Shown: one piece after another, positions 57,271 to 64,000 of the stretch
How the letters are laid out: every line of letters begins with the position of its first letter
Position numbering within the stretch: position 1 is the stretch's first letter
Source of the DNA: Halopelagius fulvigenes
GTDB taxonomy: Archaea > Halobacteriota > Halobacteria > Halobacteriales > Haloferacaceae
Assembly: GCF_042662625.1 (NCBI RefSeq)
Contig: NZ_JBHSXH010000009.1
Coordinates: 930,001-994,000 of the forward strand
Direction: 5' to 3'
DNA: 64,000 bases
Program-made: the position numbers and the translations under genes
The notes under the pieces: model-generated
The model's input: the letters and a program-made list of their open reading frames with translations, nothing else
Databases searched by the model: none
Told to the model about the DNA's origin: nothing

Positions 57271-57594
57271 ATGGGACTCGACGAACTCACCGCCGACGTG
57301 GAGACGGCGTTCAAGGAGATAGACGACGAGGAGGCCGTCGGACTCGACCGGGAGACGCGGCACGAACTGGCGATGCTCGCGGCCGTCTTCGACACCGACG
57401 ACACCGACGAACTCGTCCGCCGGGCGGTCCACCTCCTGTTTCAGACCACCGTGGACCGCGGCACCCTCGATTTCCACCTCCGGCAGGGGTACGACGTGAC
57501 GTACGACGAGTACCTCTCGGGCATGACGTACGACGAGATGACCGGCCAGAACCAGTACCCGCAACGCGACGACGAACGCCGCTACCAGATGTAG
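57271..57594 (+). CDS. Conserved haloarchaeal protein
   Basis: 107 aa from the ATG at 57271 (MGLDELTADVETAFKEIDDEEAVGLDRET). It is an acidic, helical protein with LAMLAAVFDTDDTDELVRRAVHLLFQTT in the middle and a Tyr-rich C-terminus (GYDVTYDEYLSGMTYDEMTGQNQYPQRDDERRYQM). No named domain. It is divergent from mutY and followed at 57651 by the BolA gene on the same strand. Confidence 0.7.
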   Translation: MGLDELTADVETAFKEIDDEEAVGLDRETRHELAMLAAVFDTDDTDELVRRAVHLLFQTTVDRGTLDFHLRQGYDVTYDEYLSGMTYDEMTGQNQYPQRDDERRYQM

Positions 57595-57650
57595 ACGCCG
57601 ACTCCGCGGACTCCGGAGGGTTTTATCCGAGAGCGACGTACGGTACGGAC

Positions 57651-57914
57651 ATGGACACCGCGGAAGTCGAACGTCTCATCGAGGAGGGTATCGAGGACGC
57701 CGAGGCGACGGTGACGTTGCCCCGCGCGCCCGACGAGGAACACGAGGACGCCCACTTCGCCGCCGTCGTCGTCTCGCCGGCGTTCGAGGGAAAGAGCCTC
57801 GTGCAACAGCACCAGATGGTGTACGACGCCGTCGGCGACGCGATGACGACGGATATCCACGCCTTGGAGATGAAGACGTTCACGCCCGAAGAGTACGAGG
57901 GGCGCGAACGCTAG
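57651..57914 (+). CDS. BolA family protein
   Basis: 87 aa. BolA proteins partner monothiol glutaredoxins in iron-sulfur trafficking or act as regulators. Here the signature FEGKSLVQQHQMVYDAVGDAMTTDIHALEMKTFTPEEY (residues about 46-83) is complete, with the conserved His at 55. The N-terminal half is a short helix plus acidic strand. Length is typical. It is the last plus-strand gene before the sugar transporter operon and ends two bases short of the ATPase gene's stop codon (convergent). Confidence 0.9.
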   Translation: MDTAEVERLIEEGIEDAEATVTLPRAPDEEHEDAHFAAVVVSPAFEGKSLVQQHQMVYDAVGDAMTTDIHALEMKTFTPEEYEGRER

Positions 57915-57915
57915 C

Positions 57916-59106
57916 TCAGAGTCGCGGTTCGGTCTCTTCGAGCTCGTCGAGCGACCGGTTCTTCAGCGTGCGGCCGCTTTCGGTGTCGAAGAGGTGAATC
58001 GCCGACTCGGGGAAGCGCGCGACGACGGACTGGCCGCCCTCCATCGAGCGCATCCCGGTTATCGTCGCGACGAAATCGGTCACGTTGCCGGACTGCGTCT
58101 GGTCGCCCACCGAGGTTCCCTCGGTGACGCCGCCGGACGCGAACGAAAGGTAGACGTTGTTCTCGTTGCCCATCGGTTCGACCACGTCCACGAGCGTCTC
58201 GAAGTCGTGGTCGCCCGAGGCCGACCCCGAATCGAGGAGTTCGACGTCCTCGGGTCGGACTCCGAGGGTGACGCGCGTCGAGTCGCCGACGGCGTCCAGC
58301 GTCCCCTGCGAGAGGGGGTACTCGAACTCGTCCGCGACGAGGCTGTCGCCCCGCAGTTCCGTCTCGAAGAAGTTCATCGACGGTTCGCCGATGAACCCCG
58401 CGACGAACAGGTTCGCGGGTTGGTGGTACGCCTCCAACGGCGTCGCCACCTGCTGGAGCACCCCGTCGTTGAGGATGGCGATTCGGTCGCCCATCGTCAT
58501 CGCCTCCGTCTGGTCGTGCGTGACGTAGACGGTGGTGACGTCCAGATCCTCCTGCAGACGCTGGAGCTCCGTCCGCATCTGCGAGCGGAGTTTCGCGTCG
58601 AGGTTCGAGAGCGGTTCGTCCATCAGGAACACCTTCGGGTCGCGGACGATGGCGCGCCCGAGGGCGACTCGCTGCTGTTGCCCGCCGGACAGTTCGCCGG
58701 GCTTGCGGTCCAAGAGCGGCGAGATACCGAGCATCTCGCCCGTCTCCGTGACGAGCGACTCGATTTCGTCGTCCGACTTCTCCGTGGACTCTTCGAGCCC
58801 GAAGCTCATGTTCTGGCGGACGGTCATGTGCGGGTACAGCGCGTACGACTGGAACACCATCGCGATGTCCCGTTCCCGCGGCGGCCGCCCGTTGATGACC
58901 TGGCCGTCGAGGCGAATCTCGCCGCTCGACACCGTCTCTAACCCCGCGATCATGCGGAGAGTAGTCGATTTACCACACCCCGATGGGCCGACGAGGACGA
59001 GGAACTCACCGTCGTCGATGTCGACGGAGACGCCGTCAACCGCGACGATGTCCTCCCCGCCGTCGTCGAACACCTTCGTTACGTTGTCTAATACGAGTTC
59101 TGACAT
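57916..59106 (-). CDS. Sugar ABC transporter ATP-binding protein
   Basis: 396 aa. The first 240 residues are a MalK/UgpC-type ATPase: Walker A GPSGCGKSTT (40-49), the ABC signature LSGGQQQRVALGRA (about 138-151), Walker B VFLMDEPLSNLDAKL and the switch His in YVTHDQTEAMT. The regulatory OB/TOBE domain follows. At residues about 325-340 it is interrupted by an in-frame copy of the bipartite palindromic element (TEGTSVGDQTQSG). The upstream permease gene ends in the start codon (TAATG). With the two permeases and the binding protein it forms a complete importer. Confidence 0.95.
   Translation of the reverse strand: MSELVLDNVTKVFDDGGEDIVAVDGVSVDIDDGEFLVLVGPSGCGKSTTLRMIAGLETVSSGEIRLDGQVINGRPPRERDIAMVFQSYALYPHMTVRQNMSFGLEESTEKSDDEIESLVTETGEMLGISPLLDRKPGELSGGQQQRVALGRAIVRDPKVFLMDEPLSNLDAKLRSQMRTELQRLQEDLDVTTVYVTHDQTEAMTMGDRIAILNDGVLQQVATPLEAYHQPANLFVAGFIGEPSMNFFETELRGDSLVADEFEYPLSQGTLDAVGDSTRVTLGVRPEDVELLDSGSASGDHDFETLVDVVEPMGNENNVYLSFASGGVTEGTSVGDQTQSGNVTDFVATITGMRSMEGGQSVVARFPESAIHLFDTESGRTLKNRSLDELEETEPRL
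58086..58126. repeat. Bipartite palindromic element inside the ABC ATPase gene
   Basis: Palindrome 1 is GCCGGAC-TGC-GTCTGGT (loop 58094-58096, two G-T pairs), then GCCC spacing, then palindrome 2 CACCGAGG-TTC-CCTCGGTG (58108-58126, perfect 8-base arms). The loop centres 58095 and 58117 are 22 bp apart. The DNA is closely similar to the spoVR copy and is read in the same frame. Confidence 0.75.
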
Positions 59107-60002
59107 TATGTGTTACCTGCGACACCTTCTGCGAACTGTTCTCCGAACAGGACGTACACCAGAAGCGTCGGAAGCGCCGCGACGAACGCGGCGGCCATCT
59201 GGACGTTGTACTGTTGGACCATCGACCCCTGCAGTTTGTTCAGGGCGATGGTCGCGACTTCGTTGCTCGGCGACGATACGAGGACGAGTGCGAACAGGAA
59301 GTCGTTCCACACCTGCGTGAACTGGTAGATGAGGACCACCGCGAACATCGGCTTCGACAGCGGGAGGATGATGCGGCGGTAGATGCGCGTGAACGTCGCG
59401 CCGTCTATCCGCGCCGCCTCCAGCATCGAGTCGTCGAAGCCGGAGTAGTAGGACCGGAACAGGATGGTGCAGATGGGAATCCCGTAGGCGGTGTGGGTGA
59501 CGACGAGTTGGATGAGACCGACACGCGTGCTGAGGAACGGCACCCCCGCGAGGATGTCCCTGAGGCCCACGATGCTCCAGAACCGGGTCAGCGGAACCAA
59601 CACGGACTGGTAGGGGACGAACATCCCCGCGACGAACAGCATCAGCACGCCGGCCTGTCCGCGCCACTTGAGGTTGGTGAGGCCGTACGCCGCGACGGAC
59701 CCGATGAACCCCGACAGCACCGTCGCCGGGACGGCGACGAACATGCTGTTGTACATCGCGCCGGAGAAGTTCGTCAGCGGTCCCTGCAGGCGCGCCCACG
59801 CTTGGAACCACGGGTCGAGGGTGAACCCCTCACCGAGGGGCGGGGCGAACGGCGTCGTCGAGAAGAACGCGTCCTGCGTCTTGATGGCGGTCATGAGACC
59901 GCTCTCCAACGGCGCGAGGTAGAACGCCGCCATCGCGAGGAGGACGGCGTACAGCACCGCCTTCGACGCGGCGACGGACCGGACGCTGTCGCGGACGCTC
60001 AT
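59106..60002 (-). CDS. Carbohydrate ABC transporter permease (MalG-type)
   Basis: 298 aa with six hydrophobic helices. The cytoplasmic EAA loop that contacts the ATPase is EAARIDGATFTRIYRRIILPLSKPMF (about residue 195-220), and the N-terminal helix starts KAVLYAVLLAMAAFYLAPL. MalG-like permeases form a heterodimer with the MalF-type partner encoded just upstream; the four-base overlap with it (ATGA at 59999-60002) implies coupled translation. The next gene's ATG overlaps its stop. Confidence 0.94.
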   Translation of the reverse strand: MSVRDSVRSVAASKAVLYAVLLAMAAFYLAPLESGLMTAIKTQDAFFSTTPFAPPLGEGFTLDPWFQAWARLQGPLTNFSGAMYNSMFVAVPATVLSGFIGSVAAYGLTNLKWRGQAGVLMLFVAGMFVPYQSVLVPLTRFWSIVGLRDILAGVPFLSTRVGLIQLVVTHTAYGIPICTILFRSYYSGFDDSMLEAARIDGATFTRIYRRIILPLSKPMFAVVLIYQFTQVWNDFLFALVLVSSPSNEVATIALNKLQGSMVQQYNVQMAAAFVAALPTLLVYVLFGEQFAEGVAGNT

Positions 60003-61015
60003 AGGTCACCCCGCTTGTACTGCACGTACAGGTACGGTCCGATGACGACCAGCGCCAACCCGAACAGGACGGTGGCTATCGCCGCGCCGTACGCCCAGTT
60101 CGAGTTGCTGAACGCCTGTCTGAACATCATCGTCGCGAGGATGTCGGCCGCCGGGCCGGGCGTGTCGCCGAACATGACGTACAGGAAGTCGAACGCCTTG
60201 AGCGCGAACACCATCAGCACGACGGCGGCGCTCATCGTCGAGGCCCGCAGTTGCGGGATGATGACGCGCCAGTACATCCGCACAGTCGATGCACCGTCGA
60301 TGCGGGCCGCCTCGAACTGGTCGGTCGGGATGGCGCGCAGACCGGCGAGGTAGACGACCATGCAGTAGCCGCTGAACTGCCACATCAGCGCGAAGATGAC
60401 CGCCCCGAGTTTGGTCTGCGGGTTGCTTATCCACGCCGTCGTGAGGAAGTCGAGTCCGATTCCCCTGAGGACGACGTTGACGAGGCCTATCTCGGGGTTG
60501 TACATCCACGCCCAGAAGATGGCCGTCACGACGAACGAGAGGCTCATCGGGAGGAGATAGATGGTTCGGAGCGTGTTCTCGAACCGTATCCCCCGGTCGA
60601 TGAGGATGGCGATGAGCAGGCCGACGACGAGCGAGACGACCGTAAACACCACGAGCAACACGACGGTGTTCCGCGCGGCCGCCACGAACGACGGGTCGCT
60701 GAGCATCCGCGCGTACATCGAAACGTCGAGGTTGCCGTAGTCGGGCGACCCGAAGCCCTCCCACTCCGTGAGTGAGATGATGGCGTTCCAGCCGATGGCT
60801 CCGTAGACGAACAGGCCCATCAGAAGCGCGGGCGGCAGCCAGAACGGAAGCGACCGGACGAACTCGCTATCGCGCCACGACCGGTCGGACTGGGTGGCTG
60901 TCGCACCCGCCGCGGACGATTCGGTCACGGTTCCGCCGTCGGTTCGCACGCTGCTCTCGTCGCTGTCGTCCCCCCACCGGTTGCTCACGAGTCGTCGAAA
61001 TAGTGAGTTGGACAT
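59999..61015 (-). CDS. Carbohydrate ABC transporter permease (MalF-type)
   Basis: 338 aa with six transmembrane helices after a Ser/Thr-rich cytoplasmic N-terminus (about 50 residues). The EAA loop is EAARIDGASTVRMYWRVIIPQLRASTM (about 232-258). The helix LPFWLPPALLMGLFVYGAIGWNAIISLTEW near the N-terminus and FDFLYVMFGDTPGPAADILATMMFRQAF near the C-terminus are typical. Partner of the downstream MalG-type permease; the substrate (a sugar) is inferred from the family. Confidence 0.94.
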   Translation of the reverse strand: MSNSLFRRLVSNRWGDDSDESSVRTDGGTVTESSAAGATATQSDRSWRDSEFVRSLPFWLPPALLMGLFVYGAIGWNAIISLTEWEGFGSPDYGNLDVSMYARMLSDPSFVAAARNTVVLLVVFTVVSLVVGLLIAILIDRGIRFENTLRTIYLLPMSLSFVVTAIFWAWMYNPEIGLVNVVLRGIGLDFLTTAWISNPQTKLGAVIFALMWQFSGYCMVVYLAGLRAIPTDQFEAARIDGASTVRMYWRVIIPQLRASTMSAAVVLMVFALKAFDFLYVMFGDTPGPAADILATMMFRQAFSNSNWAYGAAIATVLFGLALVVIGPYLYVQYKRGDL

Positions 61016-61033
61016 TTTGTTGTGAGCCGTCCT

Positions 61034-62407
61034 CTACTTAGAGAACGCGTTCACGAGGCCGTTGTACGCGGAGTCAACCTTCCACTGCCCGTTGAAGCTG
61101 GCGAACACCTCGTCGATGTTGCCGTGGACTTCGGGCGTGACGGCCGTGCCGTGAGCGATGGTCGGCGGTTGCGATTCGGAGTTCTTGAAGTCCTTAATCT
61201 GCGACTGCAGGAACGGACCGAACGGGTCCGTCGGCACGTCGGTCCGCGGCGGGATGGAGCCCTTGACGGGGTTGAAGCGCTTCTGGGCGTCCACGGACCC
61301 GCAGTACTGGAGGAACTTCCGCGTCGTCTCCGGCGACGGGTTGTTCTTCGGGAAGACGAACGAGTCCGTCACGACGGAGTACATCCCCTTCGTGCCGGGG
61401 AACGGAACCATGTTCCAGCCGGACTCGTACTCGAAGCCCTCCGCGGACTGGTACTGGCCCGCGGCCCAGTCGCCCTGGTGGATGAACGCCGCGTTGCCGT
61501 TGACGACCTTACTGTTCGCCTGGTCCCACGCAATGGACCCGGCGTCGTCGTTGAAGTATTGGCTGTAGTCCTTCAGCGTCTGCAGGGATTCCCTGACGGC
61601 GTCTTCGTGCTGGGAGACCTTGCCCTGCGTGAGCGAGTTGTAGGCCTCTACGCCGTTGTAGCCGAGGAAGATGTTCTCCCACAGCTGGACGGACGACCAC
61701 GGGGACTGCGTCTGGTGGGCCATCGGCACCGCGTCCGTGTTCTCGGAGACCTTCTTGAGGGCGTTCGTGAGCGCTCCGGGGTCGGAGATGCTCGACGGGT
61801 CCACGCCCGCCTCTTTGAGGACGGAGACGTTGTAGAACAGGTTGTTCAGGCGGTGGATGTTGATGGGAACCGCGACGTAGTTGCCGCCGGGTTTCGAGAG
61901 GTTCTGCACGCCCTGTCGGTAGGCGCTGCGCATGTCCTCGGACCACACCGAGTCGCTGATGTCGCGGAGTACGTCGCCGTCGACGTACTCGGTCAGCGCC
62001 TTCCCGGGCCAAATCTGGAAGGTGCTCGGGGGGTTCTGGTTGAGGACGCGGTTCTTGATGACCGTGTCCAGCGCCGAACCCGCACCGCCGGGCGCGGGGT
62101 TGTTGTTGACGGTCGCGTCGGGGTGCTTCTCTTTGAAGCCTTCGAGGAGGGCGTTGAGGGCGTCCTGTTCGCCCCCCGCCGTCCACCAGTGGACGATTTC
62201 GAGGGCGTTACCGCTGCCGCCCTGCGTGCTCTCGCCCCCGGTCGTCTGTTCGCCGCCGTCGGTGCTCCCGCCCGAGTCGGTCTGAGTGGAGCCTTCGTTG
62301 CCGCCGCCCGCACACCCGGCAACGATCCCTGTCGCGCCTGCGACACCGCTTAACTTGAGGTACGTCCGACGGGAGACGCCGCCGTCCGTATCGTGATTTT
62401 CCTTCAT
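61034..62407 (-). CDS. Extracellular sugar-binding lipoprotein
   Basis: 457 aa from the ATG at 62407, with Shine-Dalgarno-like AGAGGAAC before the start. The N-terminus SRRTYLKLSGVAGATGIVAGC is a Tat signal with a lipobox (VAGC), giving a membrane-anchored binding protein, followed by a Gly/Ser/Thr-rich linker (about 34-66). The mature part is a family 1 solute-binding fold: LEIVHWWTAGGEQDALNALLEGFKEKHPD, NPPSTFQIWPGKALTEYV and FIHQGDWAAGQYQSAEGFEYE. It is the first gene of the transporter operon (SBP, two permeases, ATPase), probably for glucose or an oligosaccharide. Confidence 0.94.
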   Translation of the reverse strand: MKENHDTDGGVSRRTYLKLSGVAGATGIVAGCAGGGNEGSTQTDSGGSTDGGEQTTGGESTQGGSGNALEIVHWWTAGGEQDALNALLEGFKEKHPDATVNNNPAPGGAGSALDTVIKNRVLNQNPPSTFQIWPGKALTEYVDGDVLRDISDSVWSEDMRSAYRQGVQNLSKPGGNYVAVPINIHRLNNLFYNVSVLKEAGVDPSSISDPGALTNALKKVSENTDAVPMAHQTQSPWSSVQLWENIFLGYNGVEAYNSLTQGKVSQHEDAVRESLQTLKDYSQYFNDDAGSIAWDQANSKVVNGNAAFIHQGDWAAGQYQSAEGFEYESGWNMVPFPGTKGMYSVVTDSFVFPKNNPSPETTRKFLQYCGSVDAQKRFNPVKGSIPPRTDVPTDPFGPFLQSQIKDFKNSESQPPTIAHGTAVTPEVHGNIDEVFASFNGQWKVDSAYNGLVNAFSK

Positions 62408-62764
62408 AATCGTTCCTCTGTATGAGTTTCACTCTACCATTCTGCACGATTAACTTAAAGATTTCTACTAGTTTACTTATTTGTGAGTCAGTTTTTAGTT
62501 CCGCATCGAAGAAGGGAATATTGCGGGCGTAGAGCCGGTTTTACGGCACATTTAGGTTCGTTCGCCCAGCGAGGTCACAGCCGAGTAATGCTTCGTCCCA
62601 TTATAAATCCTCGTACAGTTTTAACAGCCGGGCGTCGGATCCGTGAGGAGACAGTTCACCGCATCTCGGATTCCGCGTCGCCGGGGCGACTCGGACGCGG
62701 TCCGTACCCTGACGATAGATTCGTATCAATGGGTTTTACGCGCCCGCCCGTCGTGCCCCCGGAC
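62408..62764. other. Divergent region between sugar operon and fumC
   Basis: 357 bases without a gene. The sugar operon promoter is minus-strand CTTTAAGTTA (plus 62451-62460) with a purine-rich BRE-like TAGAAAT next to it; the leader is about 20-25 bases. A/T-rich DNA extends to 62615. The fumC promoter near 62735 is weak, and no perfect inverted repeat of a regulator is obvious. Confidence 0.55.
62451..62467 (-). promoter_or_regulatory. Promoter of the sugar ABC transporter operon
   Basis: Minus-strand TAGAAATCTTTAAGTTA combines a BRE-like and a TATA element 44-60 bases upstream of the ATG at 62407, compatible with a short leader that holds the Shine-Dalgarno-like AGAGGA. Confidence 0.5.
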
Positions 62765-64000
62765 ATGAGCGACGACGACTATCGCATCGAGCGGGACAGT
62801 CTCGGCGAGATGGAAGTGCCTGCGGACGCCTACTGGGGCGCGCAGACCCAGCGTGCGGTGGAGAACTTCCCCATATCCGGAATCACGTTCGGGCGGCGGT
62901 TCGTCCGCGCACTCGGCGTGGTGAAGAAGGCCGCCGCGCAGGCGAACCGCGACTTGGGACTCGTCGAGGACGACGTCGCCGACGCTATCGTGGAGGCGGC
63001 CGACGAGGTCATCGCCGGGAAACACGACGACGAGTTCCCGGTGGACGTGTTCCAGACGGGGTCGGGCACCTCCTCGAACATGAACGCGAACGAGGTCATC
63101 GCCAACCGCGCCGCCGAAATCATGGGCGAGGGCATCGGCGACCGGGTCGTCCACCCGAACGACCACGTCAACTACGGGCAGTCCTCGAACGACGTGATTC
63201 CGACGGCGATGCACGTCGCCGCCCTCGAAGCGGTCGTGAAGGACCTCGTGCCCGCGTTGGAGACCCTCCGCGACGCCCTCGCGGAGAAGGAAGCGGAGTT
63301 CGACGGGGTCGTCAAGACCGGCCGGACTCACCTGCAGGACGCCACCCCCGTCCGCCTCGGGCAGGAGTTCGGCGGCTACCGGACGCAGGTCGAGAAGGGC
63401 ATCGAACGCGCCGAGAACGTCCAACCGCACCTCTCGGAGTTGGCACTCGGCGGCACCGCCGTCGGGACGGGCCTCAACACCCACCCCGAGTTCCCCGAGA
63501 AGGCCGCCGAGTACATGTCCGAGGAGACGGGCGTCGAGTTCCGCGAGGCCGACGACCACTTCGAGGCGCAGGCGGCCCACGACGCCATGAGCGAGGCCCA
63601 CGGCGCGCTTCGGACCATCGCGGGCTCTCTGAACAAGATAGCGAACGACCTCCGACTGCTCGCCTCGGGGCCGCGCAACGGCCTCGGCGAGATAGAACAG
63701 CCCGAGAACCAGCCCGGGTCGTCCATCATGCCGGGTAAGATAAACCCCGTCGTCGCCGAGGCGGTCAACCAGGTCCACAAGCAGGTGGTCGGCAACGACG
63801 CCGCCGTCGCCGCCGGGGCCGCCGAGGGACAGATCGACCTCAACCTCTACAAGCCTGTCCTCGCGCACAACTTCCTGCAGTCGGCGGAACTGCTCTCGAA
63901 CTCCGCGGAGGTGTTCGCCGAACGGTTCGTCGCCAAACTGGAGGCGAACGAGGAGCACTGCGAGACGCAGGTCGAACAGAGCATGGCGCTGGCGACGGCG
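62765..64000 (+). CDS. fumC: Fumarate hydratase class II, partial (3' end outside window)
   Basis: 412 codons from the ATG at 62765 to the window end. FumC interconverts fumarate and malate in the TCA cycle. Visible landmarks are WGAQTQRAVENFPISG, VFQTGSGTSSNMNANEVIANRA, VHPNDHVNYGQSSNDVIPT (catalytic His pair region), TGRTHLQDATPVRLGQEFGG, and the superfamily signature GSSIMPGKINPVVAEAVNQV. It is about 60 residues short of the usual length, the rest being outside. The gene is divergent from the sugar operon. Confidence 0.95.
   Translation, partial: MSDDDYRIERDSLGEMEVPADAYWGAQTQRAVENFPISGITFGRRFVRALGVVKKAAAQANRDLGLVEDDVADAIVEAADEVIAGKHDDEFPVDVFQTGSGTSSNMNANEVIANRAAEIMGEGIGDRVVHPNDHVNYGQSSNDVIPTAMHVAALEAVVKDLVPALETLRDALAEKEAEFDGVVKTGRTHLQDATPVRLGQEFGGYRTQVEKGIERAENVQPHLSELALGGTAVGTGLNTHPEFPEKAAEYMSEETGVEFREADDHFEAQAAHDAMSEAHGALRTIAGSLNKIANDLRLLASGPRNGLGEIEQPENQPGSSIMPGKINPVVAEAVNQVHKQVVGNDAAVAAGAAEGQIDLNLYKPVLAHNFLQSAELLSNSAEVFAERFVAKLEANEEHCETQVEQSMALATA

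Noticed and set aside
61698..61732. GACTGCGTCTGGT core in the sugar-binding protein gene, similar to the bipartite element
   Set aside because: Palindrome 1 pairs for only four bases and there is no second palindrome 22 bp away. The encoded AHQTQSPW is plausible native solute-binding protein sequence.

Overview
The window is chromosomal DNA of an extremely halophilic archaeon, probably a relative of Haloferax or Halogeometricum (class Halobacteria; genus is inference). GC is high, proteins are acidic (Asp/Glu rich), promoters have archaeal TATA boxes about 25 bases upstream of mostly leaderless starts, and many families are haloarchaeal (DUF7344, TbsP, amphi-Trp, UPF0179, DUF63, DUF3054, DUF4013). 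No CRISPR array, intact insertion sequence, rRNA or replication origin was seen.

Layout. 1-481: right edge of a probable integrated element, with a partial BNR-repeat gene and a tRNA 3' fragment. 0.5-3.0 kb: membrane hydrolase, two DUF7344 winged-helix membrane proteins, DsbB. 3.1-10.8 kb: four-gene minus-strand operon prkA-prkA-yeaH(DUF444)-spoVR with a long leader carrying a micro-ORF and a hairpin. 11.3-14.1 kb: small housekeeping genes. 14.2-14.4 kb: tRNA-Leu(CAA) with a duplicated 3' end. 15-20 kb: Lrp/AsnC regulator, DUF63 membrane protein, stand-alone YcaO, TbsP regulator. 20.4-23.5 kb: glyA and folD (one-carbon metabolism) flanking a Tat lipoprotein. 23.5-25.9 kb: zinc-ribbon proteins, a 48-aa protein, a strong candidate non-coding RNA, amphi-Trp protein, PadR regulator. 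26-38.3 kb: transporters, class III aminotransferase, Fen1, acetyltransferase, MFS, ornithine cyclodeaminase family, small membrane proteins. 38.5-49.7 kb: pelota and RqcH (ribosome rescue), DUF4013 pair, acetyltransferase, MscS, Elp3 and a RecJ/GAN-like protein without the usual metal ligands. 49.9-57.9 kb: Yip1, thymidine kinase, flavin reductase, a nine-PAS histidine kinase, MutY, BolA. 57.9-62.4 kb: complete sugar-type ABC transporter operon. 62.8 kb to end: partial fumC.

Main discovery candidate. A bipartite palindromic element recurs four times with one architecture: two hairpins, each with a 3-nt loop, whose centres are exactly 22 bp apart. Two diverged copies lie in tandem (45-bp period) in the elp3 leader. 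One copy is inserted in frame in spoVR and one in frame in the ABC ATPase. Stem bases differ between copies mostly with compensating changes, and three of the four copies can be read in a frame encoding a TS-x3-QTQS-like peptide. Other leads are the ncRNA at about 24900-24990, whose TATA box sits inside an inverted repeat, the prkA leader with its micro-ORF and hairpin, the 22-bp tRNA-Leu att-like duplication, and the RecJ/Cdc45-like protein.
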